Below are positions 35,463-46,611 of a stretch of 64,000 bases of DNA, piece by piece; position 1 is the stretch's first letter; each line of letters begins with the position of its first letter. The position numbers were made by a program, and so were the translations under genes. The stretch comes from Guillardia theta CCMP2712. Lineage: Eukaryota > Cryptophyceae > Pyrenomonadales > Geminigeraceae. Location: NCBI RefSeq assembly GCF_000315625.1, contig NW_005434569.1, positions 71,327-135,326 of the forward strand. Reading direction: 5' to 3'. Below the pieces are notes generated by a model. It worked only from the letters and a program-made list of their open reading frames with translations. It was not told the origin of the DNA and did not search any database.

Positions 35463-37076
35463 ATGGAAGAGAAGACGGAAATGGTGTACACACCCTTTAG
35501 TGGGATAGCTTCAAGCATGAGTTTTACGCCAGATTGTTCTTGGCAGTCACCGCTCCAGCTGTATTCGCAGATAAATCAGTTTCAGCCAAGCTTGCCACTA
35601 CCGGTACATTACAGTGAACCAAGTTCGGTTGTGCAGCCGTTGCAATCCATATCGCAGGTATTTGGTTCATCAGGAATAACTCTTGCACCACCACTCTCTA
35701 TCCCTGCAAAGGCTGCGAAAGAAACCCACTGGCTGCCTGCTCTAGAGCCCTATTCGACACCATCAGCTGCTTTTCAAAGTGAGATCAATGATGCTTTGAT
35801 TCTGCTGCCTGTGCCAGAATTGGTCACCCCTCCTGACTCTGATAGCGCTTCTCGCTTCGACAATATTGAAACCAGTCTGAGCTCTGATGACGGGCTTCCA
35901 TTCGGCCTAGAAGAGCTGGACAAAACTCACGTGTTTGATGTTGGCGATGAGAAAGCGCTCAGGAAGCGTCTGCGCAGGCCTCACTCCCGTTTGCAACATC
36001 ATGGCGCCTGCTACCAGTGCAGAAGGAAGAAATGGAGGTGCTCGAACAATCGCCCATGTGAGAAATGTATCGTCTACGGGACAGCTCAGTCATGTGACCA
36101 ACCAGACTCCGCCCGTTACGTTGAACGCCCTATCTCTTCGAGAATGTGCATCGAGATCCAAGACGATGTCTATGCGAACATGGTAGCACTGAAAAACGCG
36201 TCAGTGTCGGAGGGAGTCAACTTTGCGCTCGTGCGCATCACGTGGGAGATCGGTATGAGTGTGAATCAAGTGCTGCAGGCCTTCAGGTTCTTGCCGCCCA
36301 ACGCCAAGAAAGTGATCGATGAGTCCATACAGGCAGTCCAGGCGCATGCGCAGAAAACTCTAATGAAGCGACAGTCATGCATGACCACTCTCAAAGAACT
36401 CGTCGCCAAGCAGGAAGTTGGCCGCATCTCGGCTTTGGGGGAACATGGGGCTGTGGACGACCCGCCAGAAGCCTCGGACGAGCGTTGGGGCCACGGGCGG
36501 TGGTTCTCCATCGAGTTCGACAAGAACACCGCGACAAGAAAGTACTGCAAGGTTGGGTCAGAGTGCGCAGAGCTGCAGGGATATCATCCTGAAGAATTTC
36601 TGTCGCGTTTCGCCGAAAACAATCTTCCTATCCACACCACACAGTTCGACATGCTGTGTATCGCCATGGATACCATCTGTCGGTATCAGGAGAACAGGCT
36701 GGTGAAGTACTGGAGGCTACAGAAGCACACGGACGACCCTCAGGTCTTCAACACTGTTTTTGTGCGCTGCAGCATCATCCGAGACTTCGATGCTATGGGA
36801 AGGAAGATTCGAACTTCGCTAGTTTACGACTACCTTGACGAGAAAGAGTACGAGAGGCTATCAGAGAAGGCTCACGAAAAGGGAAGTGAAGACGATCTGC
36901 TGGCGATCTCGCTGCTCCCAAAGCGATCCTTCAAGGACTTCATTTCAGAACACAAACGCGAGCTGCAGTTTTCTGGCAAACTGTTGGACATGCGTAAGAA
37001 GAAATCAGGCAAAGAGAAGCTGGATGATTTCGTGAATCGGTTGCAGCGAAATGTCAAGAGGCTGATGGCTGATTGA
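35463..37076 (+). CDS. Zn(II)2Cys6 binuclear cluster transcription factor with PAS-like domain
   Basis: A single exon of 537 aa. At residues about 183-211 six cysteines are spaced C-x2-C-x6-C-x5-C-x2-C-x8-C (CYQCRRKKWRC, then PCEKC and a final C), the fungal GAL4-type zinc cluster that binds CGG triplets, with basic residues after the second Cys. The N-terminal 180 residues are Ser/Pro/Gln-rich, compatible with an activation region. Residues about 345-460 (KYCKVGSECAELQGYHPEEF, later VKYWRLQKHTDDPQVFNTVF) look like a PAS fold: after a sensor-like start, a long helix and strands. The C-terminus is Lys-rich. It probably acts in the nucleus as a regulator; the ligand or signal is unknown. The family is best known from fungi. 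Confidence 0.8.
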   Translation: MEEKTEMVYTPFSGIASSMSFTPDCSWQSPLQLYSQINQFQPSLPLPVHYSEPSSVVQPLQSISQVFGSSGITLAPPLSIPAKAAKETHWLPALEPYSTPSAAFQSEINDALILLPVPELVTPPDSDSASRFDNIETSLSSDDGLPFGLEELDKTHVFDVGDEKALRKRLRRPHSRLQHHGACYQCRRKKWRCSNNRPCEKCIVYGTAQSCDQPDSARYVERPISSRMCIEIQDDVYANMVALKNASVSEGVNFALVRITWEIGMSVNQVLQAFRFLPPNAKKVIDESIQAVQAHAQKTLMKRQSCMTTLKELVAKQEVGRISALGEHGAVDDPPEASDERWGHGRWFSIEFDKNTATRKYCKVGSECAELQGYHPEEFLSRFAENNLPIHTTQFDMLCIAMDTICRYQENRLVKYWRLQKHTDDPQVFNTVFVRCSIIRDFDAMGRKIRTSLVYDYLDEKEYERLSEKAHEKGSEDDLLAISLLPKRSFKDFISEHKRELQFSGKLLDMRKKKSGKEKLDDFVNRLQRNVKRLMAD

Positions 37077-37221
37077 ATAGAAACTAGTCGCACTTGACTT
37101 ACATGTCTTGGATAGAATGATTTACACTAAGAGATTAATATATATACCACAATGTTCAAGATTTTTTTTATTTGGTATCAATCACCCCTTCACTCATTAT
37201 ATGCAGCATTTCGCCTATTCC

Positions 37222-39798
37222 CTACCCAGCGTGCCTGCTCTCGGAGCTGATGCTCTTCGCGGCATCGTGAACACATTTGAAGACATCCCTGGATTCTCTC
37301 GGAATCTCCTCTAGACGGTACAAGAATTTATCCTTCCTGTCTTTGTGTCCTGGGAACAGGCGCGGGCTAGCCACCCTCCATCGCTCGTACATGAGCATCA
37401 TACGGGCACGATGGAAGACCCACCGCCTGTTCTTTCCTTCACAGTCTCGCTTGTAACGGGAGTTCATCATCGCAATCAGCAGGTTCATGATGAGGATTCT
37501 GGAGAGGATTACCCAAATCACCTCGAGCGTGACCGCGAGATTCCTGTCCTGGGAGTGCAGGGCGAGCACGTGAAAGTACATGTAAGCGTCCCCCAGCGAG
37601 TTCCATACGAGAGCCCAGGCGGTGGCCAATGGGTTTCTTGTGTAGTCGAAGTCGGTTGAATACCTGAGTTGCCAGCTGCTGCTGTTTTGAAACATGAGGT
37701 AGATAGCGGCAGTGAAGCCGAACATGAAGATCAAGTAGACGATGAGACAAATGAGAACGTCTTGAAACATGATGTCCTCCATGATCATCACAAGCTTGCC
37801 CACTGGATGGTATGGTATGGCAACGTAGAGTAGGGTGAGAAAGGAAAAGAGAGCCGCCAACGAAAGGAAACTGAGCTCAACCTTGTAGTTGCCTACCTCT
37901 TGCAAGCCGAAGGACGTCAGGACCGTTGTGGCTGTGAGTATACACAACAATGAGAGCATGTTCTTCTGCAGCAGTTGGCTCAAGCACTGTAGCAGTTTCC
38001 GCTCTTTCGGCTTCGCTCCCCGAAGCAGCAATGAGTCCAAGCGCCTCGAGGACAAACCATACACCAGCAGACAAACACTGAAGAAGACAAGAATGATACT
38101 GACAATTCTTGTTTGAGCGTCTGGAATACTTGATACATCACCAATCGGAGCACCAGACAGCGGAAAGAAGTTAGAACGGAAAGCAGAAGTCCGCAAGTGA
38201 AGCAAGTAGCAGAACAGAGCCAGGTAGATAATGTATGGAAGCAGCACGAAAAAGAAAAATATATGCCTGCATGATTTCCATTTGTTCGTGAGCAATTCTT
38301 CAAACACGTGGTCATCACAAAACTCTGCAAGCTCGAAGTTCACGATAATTTCAAACACGCTCTTCCATTTGTCGTGTTGGTGTAAACTGGAGACCTCCTT
38401 GTCATCCGAAGAGTTCTTCACACCATAGTTGTCCAGCTGTTCACAGCTGACCTTGGTGTAGCGCTTAGCCCCGAACCGCCATTCAGTCTTCTTCATGTGC
38501 TGATCAACGATGTATTGATAAGTTCGGACCTGACCATGACGGACAGCGAGAGTGAAAGGGGTGTAGCCTGCATCATTCAGAGTGCACAAGAGCTTTGACA
38601 CATAATGTTCTTGCTCTCCTGTTTGACGACTCTCCCGGCTCTCCGCAGAGCCACCTTGTAATCCCTCTTGTGACTTTTGACCCTGTAGTGCTGATCCATC
38701 TTCGCTGCGAGAAGCTTGTTGTGTTGGAACTGCCGAACTCTCACCTTGTTGATCGTGATTCTGCCCTATTTCAGCCACCCCTACTTCCCTGCCTGTGTTG
38801 GTGGAGTTCAGCTTTTCTTGTTTCTCCTTTTCCTTTTCAGCTTCTTTTAGCTCATGTTCTTTTTTGAGGAGGAAGTCGATCATGTCTTCGTGACCATGAA
38901 GTACAGCTATATGCAGCGCATTGTTCCCACTGCTGTCAACTTGAGTCAAAACTCTCCACTGCACGTCATTACTTAGCCTTGCAAATATCTTGTTGCAGAT
39001 TTCCACGTTTCCCTGGCTTGCTGCAAACGATAAAGGGAACTCTCCGAAGTAGGCGAATGATTGACTGTAGGAATGTATGTTCACGATTGCATCACAACCG
39101 TAGTCCTCATGCGATCTGTCGATTCCGAGGATACCGAGCATCCATCTCTGAAATGTGGTGATCTGTGCTTTTTTTCTCATCACCAAAGGCTGAAAGAAGA
39201 GTCCAGTGGCTTTTAGCCCTAGCAGGATCTCAAGTTTATCGCCTGCTTTCTTGAGAATCCCGTCGATGCTCTTGCAGTCGTTGTTTGCTATGCAGATATG
39301 CAAGATGCTCTCCCCGGTGTAAATGCCCAGGTCCTGTGGCTGCCCTCTTGGCCCGTCATGCTCATAGCAACACTCAAGCAGTGCGGTCAACTCGTCGAAA
39401 TTGAACGCTTGATCCATGATCCTCCGCTGATTTGGATGTCCATATGCCAGCAAGAACACAAGGTGCACCGGGTGTTCGCCCATCGGGCCTCGGGGAGAGC
39501 TTTGTTCGCTATGGCGGGGAGAGCTTTGTTCGCTATGGCGGGGAGAGCTTTGTTCGCTATGACGGGGAGAGCTTTGTTCGCCGTGAGCAATCAAGTGGCG
39601 AAGCTTTTCTTTGATCTGACTGTCATCCACGGCGGCAAGCAGCTTCTTCATATTCTTCCACGCCGGTGTTTCATGCTGCTCCGCTCGTCGCTCTACTCTC
39701 TCCACGTCGAGCCGAGGGTTGAGGTAGCGGGACTCGAGTTCACTCTTGCTTGTACTTGTCCATCCCTTCACGATTAGACTTCGCCTTTCACGTTCCAT
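37222..39798 (-). CDS. Ankyrin-repeat TRP-like cation channel
   Basis: 858 aa from ATG 39798 (MERERRSLIVKGW); the frame is open further upstream but without an ATG. An acidic/basic N-terminus is followed by an HSEQSSPR peptide repeated about four times (residues about 68-100). Then come ankyrin-type repeats (GESILHICIANNDCKSIDGI, FPLSFAASQGNVEICNKIFA, NNALHIAVLHGHEDMIDFLL, YTPFTLAVRHGQVRTYQYI), a linker, and about six membrane spans (including FFFFVLLPYIIYLALFCYLL and QDVLICLIVYLIFMFGFTAA). A pore-like helix reads AWALVWNSLGDAYMYF, and the last span is SRILIMNLLIAMMNSRY, close to the TRPV S6 LLIALM motif. Such channels admit Ca2+/Na+ at the plasma or ciliary membrane. The stimulus cannot be read from sequence. 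Single exon. Confidence 0.82.
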   Translation of the reverse strand: MERERRSLIVKGWTSTSKSELESRYLNPRLDVERVERRAEQHETPAWKNMKKLLAAVDDSQIKEKLRHLIAHGEQSSPRHSEQSSPRHSEQSSPRHSEQSSPRGPMGEHPVHLVFLLAYGHPNQRRIMDQAFNFDELTALLECCYEHDGPRGQPQDLGIYTGESILHICIANNDCKSIDGILKKAGDKLEILLGLKATGLFFQPLVMRKKAQITTFQRWMLGILGIDRSHEDYGCDAIVNIHSYSQSFAYFGEFPLSFAASQGNVEICNKIFARLSNDVQWRVLTQVDSSGNNALHIAVLHGHEDMIDFLLKKEHELKEAEKEKEKQEKLNSTNTGREVGVAEIGQNHDQQGESSAVPTQQASRSEDGSALQGQKSQEGLQGGSAESRESRQTGEQEHYVSKLLCTLNDAGYTPFTLAVRHGQVRTYQYIVDQHMKKTEWRFGAKRYTKVSCEQLDNYGVKNSSDDKEVSSLHQHDKWKSVFEIIVNFELAEFCDDHVFEELLTNKWKSCRHIFFFFVLLPYIIYLALFCYLLHLRTSAFRSNFFPLSGAPIGDVSSIPDAQTRIVSIILVFFSVCLLVYGLSSRRLDSLLLRGAKPKERKLLQCLSQLLQKNMLSLLCILTATTVLTSFGLQEVGNYKVELSFLSLAALFSFLTLLYVAIPYHPVGKLVMIMEDIMFQDVLICLIVYLIFMFGFTAAIYLMFQNSSSWQLRYSTDFDYTRNPLATAWALVWNSLGDAYMYFHVLALHSQDRNLAVTLEVIWVILSRILIMNLLIAMMNSRYKRDCEGKNRRWVFHRARMMLMYERWRVASPRLFPGHKDRKDKFLYRLEEIPRESRDVFKCVHDAAKSISSESRHAG
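39491..39582. repeat. 24-bp coding tandem repeat, four copies
   Basis: Unit GGGAGAGCTTTGTTCGCTAT plus four bases, repeated about four times with one base change. It encodes the octapeptide HSEQSSPR on the minus strand inside the TRP-like channel N-terminus. Confidence 0.9.
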
Positions 39799-41048
39799 CC
39801 TCCCTCCTCTCTCTATCGCTGCCTGCTTCCACGTCCCTTGTCTCCTGCCGCTTCTCTTCCTCCCCCCCCCCAACTGTCGGGGATGTTCGCCAGGATGTTG
39901 GCTACATCTGTGGATTGCTCGCCCCCCTATTCTCAGAAGACGAAAAATTACTGTCTTTTTATTTATATTAATGTCATTCCGAGGCAGACTCACTTACATA
40001 GGAAAAATATCCCATTGCTGCATTTTTATAATTATTTGTATTCTCGAGATGAACCTGCTGATAGGCAAATTTACTAAAAATAAACTGCAATTAGATCCGT
40101 TCCAGTACCATTGGCAAAATATGGATTTAATTTTGTATTATATTATATCTACATTACTGGGAGAGTTGCATTTTCAGGTACTGTTTCCACCACACTGTGT
40201 ACAAATATCCTTCTACACAATTATGACTTAAATATATATAGAAAGATAAAACAATACGATCAATACGAACTTGTTTTTTAAACTAAAAGTCGTGCCGCGG
40301 TCGAGGTGTCTAGTTGGTTTATGGCCTCTGCGCAGGAGAGGGGCCGGTGGCGGGAGCAGGAGGATGGAGACGGAAGGAGGAGGAGCGAGAGCAGAGGAAC
40401 GTAGAGTCTCTGTTAGGAGAGGACGAAAACAGACCCTTCTCAAGGAGTTGCGGTGAATTGAAGAGGCAGGGAGGAGACAACGGGTGGCTGGCAAGGGCTG
40501 GAGCCTTCACGGGGTGGTTTGATCCTCCGTGCTGAACCTTGGAAGACGAGGGAGGGAAGAAGCTGAGCCGGACAAGCAGATATAAGAAGAGTCTGCTTTC
40601 AAACAAACACATCAAAACCGTGCAGCAAGGATTGTCCGCTTCTTCTCAGCTTGAACAAAGCACATTGCCCGGTTTCTTTGTTTCTACGATTCCACTGAAG
40701 TCTGCGACAATACGTCTTGAAAGACTTTCTCAATAAAGAAAATAGGAAATTGAGAATTTGATTTCCTTGTTGGGCCCTCCACGAATACGTTATAGGTAGA
40801 GCGACCCTGTTGAAACGTGATTGAAATGCAACAGCTTTTACTGTGTACCGAAGACATTTGATTCGGAGTCCGTAACCTGTTGCATCTACATCATCAACCT
40901 GCGCTCAACGACTTAAAGAATTTGTGAGGGTGAGAATCGTGTGAAGCTGCGCATTGAGGGACTCCGAGCTTTGCTGGTTCCTGGACAAGCAATCAATTCG
41001 CGTTGACTGCGTCGACGAACTTGTGTTGGATTCAAGTCAGTGTTGAGA
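39799..41048. other. Intergenic region between divergent genes
   Basis: AT-rich from about 39940 to 40260, then mixed composition. No exon recognised. Should include promoters of the TRP-like (-) and RBBP6-like (+) genes. Confidence 0.6.
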
Positions 41049-44000
41049 ATGTCGTCAGTAGTGCATTTCCAGTTTCGGAATGCTCTTCTCTCCGACTCGG
41101 TTGCTTTCGAAGGGGATCATGTGAGCCTGAGAGATTTGAAGCTCTTGATAGCGAAGAAGAAAGGACTTTTAAAGGCTTCTGATATTGATTTTGTCATCAC
41201 GAATAAACAGACAGGAGAAGGTCAGTTTGATTTGGCATGTTCATAGCGGAACTGACAGCCATTCCTGATGTCAGAATACACTGGAGAAGATACTTTCGTA
41301 CCCAAGAACACTTCAGTGCTTGTGAAACGAGTCAATGCAAAAGCTCAACCTCAAGCCTTGAAAGACAACTCCAAACCCCCCACGTGATTGATTCTTGCAT
41401 CGAATCTATCATTAGATCTGACTGCATTTTTCTCGTCTTGGTTTACTTGCAGTGTCGCGCCTGTCATTTCAACAACGGCGCCTCCTCCCTTCTCGACGCA
41501 GATCGCTCAATCGGTGAGACGAATTATCTTTTTTGACAGTTTCTCGGACTTGACACTGGTGACCCTTGGCTTTCTTTAGAATGAAGAGAAGAAGGCAGCT
41601 GATGATTCCACTGAAGATGAGGAGGCGAAGTTGATAGCAATGATGGAAGAGCAAAATGCTGAATTTCAGAGGTATATGTAATGCTTACTTGGTTAATCTT
41701 AACTTTATTCCTCAAAGAGCACAGCACCAACGGCGACAGATGCAACAACTTGGTCCGGCTCAATCGAGATTTGGTAAAAGTTTGCCGCGATCCCTGGAAA
41801 TCGTGACACCTATGTTAGGCCAGCCAACTGCTGCAAAGCCTCCGCCGTATTATTTGTGCGACAGATGCAAACAAGCCGGCCACTGGAAGAAAGACTGTCC
41901 TACCATTGGTGATCCTGCGTATGATCAGAAGAAGACAGCCGTTGGAATCCCGATCTCCAGGACACGCGTCATCACAGAAGCAGAAGCCGCAAATGCTACC
42001 GAAGGTGTCATGCGACTACCGGACGGCCGTTTGGTTCAATGCATGCCTAACGAGTACGTGACAAAACTTGAACTTTGCTCGTATTCAATTCAATACAAGC
42101 CTTTGTTGAGGATTTGATCCTGTAGACTTCATATTTGTTTGTTTGAGTATGCACGTTTGACAGATTTGAATGACTTTGTACTTGTTAATGATGTTGCATC
42201 ATGTTTTTGGAAGCATTTCGTTTGTTTTCCTTTGTTCTCTGTTGTTCAAAATCGGCAGCAATTCAGATATGCTTTGTTTTGACCGATCACAGGTTTGTGG
42301 GAGTACACTGACAGGTTCTTTCTCGGCAGAGCGGATTTTGACAAAGCAATTGCGAAAGGAAGTTCATCTATTGTTGTGCCAAAAGATGGCAGCGTTCCCA
42401 AGGATTTGCAATGTGCCATGATGCCAGGTGCCCTTATAATCGAAGCAGTTGTGCTTCCATGTTGCCAAAGTAATGTCTCCCTGCCGCGCGTCCTGCCGCA
42501 CCTCCAAGATAACAGCACTTGCCCCATTTGCTTTCAGCCCGATGTAACCCCTGAGATCTTGAAACCTAATACAAAGTTGAGGGAGTCAGTGAAGGCCTTC
42601 TTGAAATCAGCCATCGCACAAGGAATTACAATCACAGGTGGGCAACCGTCTGCTTCGAAAGTCGAAGGCGAGTCAGATGCAAAAGTTGAGCCGGCTCAGG
42701 AAAATAGCAGCTTGGGCTTGAATGAAGTGGAAAACAAGGATAGCGTAAAAGACGTTAATTTTTCAGCTTCAGAACGCAGTCCCACCCTTGCAGATGATGG
42801 TGCGGACGAATTGTCAGCTTTGAACGAGAATGCTGAGGACAACGAACAATCAGAAGACAAGATAGATTATGATGATGTCATCAAAGTTGAGCCAGCAGCT
42901 TCAGAGTCGACTGCAGACAATACCAACTTGGGGCTTGATGACAAGTCTAAGTCCAAGGATGCCCCTGATGACAACGCAAGTCAAGAGGCAGGGACGAAGG
43001 AAGCAGGGAAGATCAATCCAGCTGAAGCTTCCAGCACGGTGCAAGATCCGGACTTGCCTGGCAACCTCAACCAGGAGGGTACAGGACATCCCAGCATGAT
43101 GCAGGCAGGAAGAATGATGCAGCCTCCAGGTTTCATGGCCGGGATGATGCGCCAGGGCTACCCCGATGCGGGGCGGAACAGAAATAGTGGTCCTCCACCT
43201 ATGATGCCGCCACCTATGGGTGGCTTCCCGGTCCCGCCTCATGGATTCATGGACATGATGAGGATGATGGGAGGCAGGCCAGGCTGGGGGATGCCACATG
43301 CAGGACCCAACGGCATGCCGATGCTTCCACAGATGATGCCGGGGATGCCAATGGGCTGGCCTATGGGTAACTTCCCTAATTGGGGCAGACCTGGCTCAAG
43401 ATCACCTTCTCGGTCTCGTTCACGTTCCTTGTCGCGTTCGAGGTCCAGGTCGAGAAGTGCGGGAAGGAGAAGTCGTGAAGATAGAAATCGTAGCACCAGG
43501 GAAAGGAGCAGAAGCAAAGGGCGAAACGACCGCAGAAGCTTTTCGAAGAGGAGAGAGGATGAGGGAAAATCGCGGAGAGATGAAGAAAGCAGATCCCGCA
43601 GAGAAGATGAGGGCAAGTCTCGAAGGGTTGATGAAGGCAAATCAAGGAGAGACGAGGAACACAAGAATCGTAAAGCTAGTGCTGAAGGTCGTCAAAGTTC
43701 ACAATCAACCAGAAAAATATCTGAAGACGCTGAACGGAAATCCTCGCGCGACGCAAGCAATGCTGAGGACAAAGGCGAGAGACAGCGCGATCCAGAAACA
43801 TCAGAAAATCGGGGGAGGAAAGTCGCAGAGCGATCCAAAGTGCAAGATGACAATGAAGCGAAAGCAGAAGCGAAAGCAGAACCAGGGTCTGAGTATACGT
43901 TTGACAAGAATGATGAATTTGAGTCTTTGTTCTTGCCCGATGACGACGACGAAGTTGAAGATGCTGGTAACCATGAGAACGACAAACCGGACTCTGCTCC

Positions 44001-45217
44001 AGCTGAGAGCTCGAGCGAAAAGAGAAAGGAAAGTATATCAGATCGTGAACGCGAACGTGAAAGGACAAGACGGAAAGATGACACAAGGTAGATCTTATTG
44101 CTACGAGCTCAGGTGCTCATCTGAATTTTTGAAACAGAGAATCGCGCGATTCTGGCAGTGATAGAGATCGCAGCAAACAGACAAGAGAAGAACGAGGGTA
44201 TTGGAAACTGATAGATCCTCTCTCGCCTCAGTAAGACGCATTTGCAGGTCCAGGGGACGCGGAGACGACGACAGCCGGGAGCGAGTTCGTGACGATGATA
44301 AGAATCCACGGGAAGAACTCAGGCGGCGCAGTGACCGGAGAGACGAAGACAGAGTTCGAGACATCGAGAGGAGGAGAGAAGAGGAACGAAGACGAGAAGA
44401 AGATCGACGGAGGGGCGACGATCGCAGACGCGAAGATGACAGGCGGAGGAGCGATGACAGAAGGCGCGAGGAAGATAGGAGGAGGGAGAGAACAAGAGAC
44501 CTCGAACGGGATCGTGAGCGTGAGCGTGAGCGTGAGCGTGTACGAGAAAGAGAAAGAGAAAGGTGAAAGAATGAATCCTTGGTTCTTATGTGATAGGCTC
44601 TCAGGGATCGAGAAGGTCACCGGGACAGGCGAGACAGGTGAAGTCAAGTACTGCATCATGACTTTGAATGACTGAGATAAACCAGCAGGAAGGAGAAGAG
44701 AGACCGAGAAGATGAGAAGGCTGCTGAAAGCTTGGCGCCGAAGGAAAGGAGCATTGAGAGGGATGCAAGGCATGACATTGAGAGGAAGCGCCGGGAAAGA
44801 GAGCGGAAGCGCAGCATGGACGATGATGAGAAGCCATCGGAATCGAAGTCAGCGAGCAGCGAAAACAAGACCGAAGGGTCTGATTCACGAGGCAAAGGAA
44901 AGGTGATCTTTGACGCTTCTGGGATGCCGTATCATGGCGATCAGGACCCCCACCGTTCCAAACATGGAGAGAAGAGAGGGAGGAAGGGAGACCGGGGTGA
45001 AGAGCGCGAGAAGCCTGCTATCCTAGATCTCCGCGAGAGCCTGTCTCAACGCGATGCCGACGCAGCTCGAGGAGACAGTCGCAAGGGCAGAGGTAGCGAA
45101 ACCCCGGCAGACAGCGGCAAGGAAGAAGACTCGTCAAGCTCCAAGCGGCGGAAGAAGGACGATGGAGATGGTCACATCCCTGTTTCTCAGCGCCTGGGTC
45201 CACTGAGGCAAAGGTGA
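41049..45217 (+). CDS. RBBP6/Mpe1-like protein (DWNN, zinc knuckle, RING-like, RS tail)
   Basis: Multi-exon. N-terminal DWNN ubiquitin-like domain: MSSVVHFQFRNALLSDSVAF and EYTGEDTFVPKNTSVLVKRV, spliced across 41218-41277. After a Glu-rich helix comes a CCHC zinc knuckle, CDRCKQAGHWKKDC (about 41868). A RING/U-box-like segment follows (DLQCAMMPGALIIEAVVLPC, then TCPICFQPDVTPEILKPNTK) in the large exon beginning about 42317. Then a Met/Pro/Gly-rich stretch (43090-43390) and long Arg/Ser and Arg/Asp/Glu tails in several exons to RLGPLRQR, stop 45215-45217. In yeast and animals this protein is part of the cleavage and polyadenylation machinery and can act as an E3 ligase, in the nucleus. The RING part lacks several usual zinc ligands (PCCQSNVSLPRV where CxxC is expected). 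The tail's splice structure is approximate. Confidence 0.8.
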
Positions 45218-45424
45218 GATGGCAGGAGAGGAAGAGGTAGTCTCGCTTATTTCTGCCACAGTGGGGAACAGAAAACTTCCCGCAAAGGAGGGCGAAAGGG
45301 TGAGCTCACAGTGACTATAACCTTGTAAAGGGAAGACGCAGGGCATACTGTTCTAGAAATGTTAAATTTTGTCAATTTTCTATCGATGAACTGAACTTTA
45401 GTTATGGAGAATCGAGCATTCTCG

Positions 45425-46611
45425 TTAAGATTGGAAAGATTGGAGCTTGAGCGTCAAAGCCTGAATCAAGCAAGTGAGACCATAGCGGGCCATCGTCAAC
45501 CTTCACCTGAATTTTTGAATCTTTCAAGTGTACCAGCTGCTGAAGTGTCAGATCCTCTATAGCAGTCCTCTGTCGCACTTCACCTGTTCTAGTTTCTTTA
45601 TTTTCGTTTCTAAGATATCCACTGTCTCTCGAAGCTCCTGTTGCCATCGTTCACATCACATGATCGTGGATGTAACCATGTTCACCTGAATCGTCTGCTC
45701 TTTCTCAATCAAAATCTCCGTGTCAACCTCCCGCTGCAGATCCGCTCGTCCACTCATTGTTGTCCCCATCCTGTGACAAGTCTCAGCATTGCCTATCAGT
45801 CGCCATCTCACCTCGACACAGGAACTTCCATGTCGCTAGATTGAGATCGCAAGTTCGCCCGAGCGCTGTCAAGGTGCTGAGGAGCACGTGAGCAAGGATT
45901 CAGAATTCTTTCTGCACATACTGGACTCCGGCGCGACGGCTGGGACCCAAAAAATGTTGATTCTAGCCCTATGTAACCAACCTTTGAGTGAGAGAAGGAG
46001 AGAGGATAGGCAGAAGGAGACCCTGATTCTGAGTCTTGCGACTTGAACTGCTGCTCTTGTTGTCAAGCCGGTTCCTATCCTCATTCACCTTGTCGTAGAT
46101 TTTGAACAAAAACTGGACCAACAGGGTGAGGCAAAACCGCAATCGATCAAAAGGTTTCACACTTTCTCCACCGCCATCGGGACACAATTTGCAATGTCTG
46201 TCATTTCTGTCTGGGTCAAAACAACTCCAACTCTCTTCAGCACCCGCTCTGGCCAAAAGTCAGTGACAATACAATCTTGATGAGCAGGTTACTGTTGAGG
46301 GTCTGCCAATTGTAAGTCTTTTGAGACAGAGCGTTTGCAGCGCTGTAGTTGTGCAGTTCAACGATCCTCGGATAGAAATGATTGAGGAGTTCAGCCATGA
46401 GAACTGCAGCTCTGTTACGAGCGCTTGTCAAACACCTTCCTTCATACCTCCATCGCTGAAATCACGACTGATGTTCCGTTTCGGTCGTGACAATGGTACG
46501 GAATCAACCCAAGCATACAAATTTTGAATCTGAAAGCCTCAGCGTCAGGCGATGAACTGTGAGTCAGTGCACTGGAACAAAATCTCACCTCGTCATCCGA
46601 AAACTCCATGA
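45425..46611 (-). CDS. SPEF1/CLAMP-like calponin-homology ciliary protein
   Basis: Made of very small exons. Exon 1 from ATG 46611 reads MEFSDDE. Exon 2 includes IQNLYAWVDSVPLSRPKRNI, ending SRDFSDG. Exon 3 has VLMAELLNHFYPRIVELHNY and SAANALSQKTYNWQTLN. The next exon (after TTGGCCAG) gives KRVLKRVGVVLTQTEMTDI, then FLFKIYDK. This is the SPEF1 CH domain almost motif for motif. Downstream exons encode a linker and a C-terminal coiled coil: ADLQREVDTEILIEKEQTIQ, ELRETVDILETKIKKLEQ, QLVHLKDSKIQ, ALTLKLQSFQS, stop 45425-45427. SPEF1 bundles and stabilises microtubules in cilia, including the central apparatus. Introns are 43-60 nt. Exons of the linker (46090-45880) are less certain. Convergent with the RBBP6-like gene. 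Confidence 0.8.

Noticed and set aside
39799-39993. N-terminal extension of the TRP-like channel
   Set aside because: The open frame upstream of 39798 contains no ATG and its composition is not protein-like.
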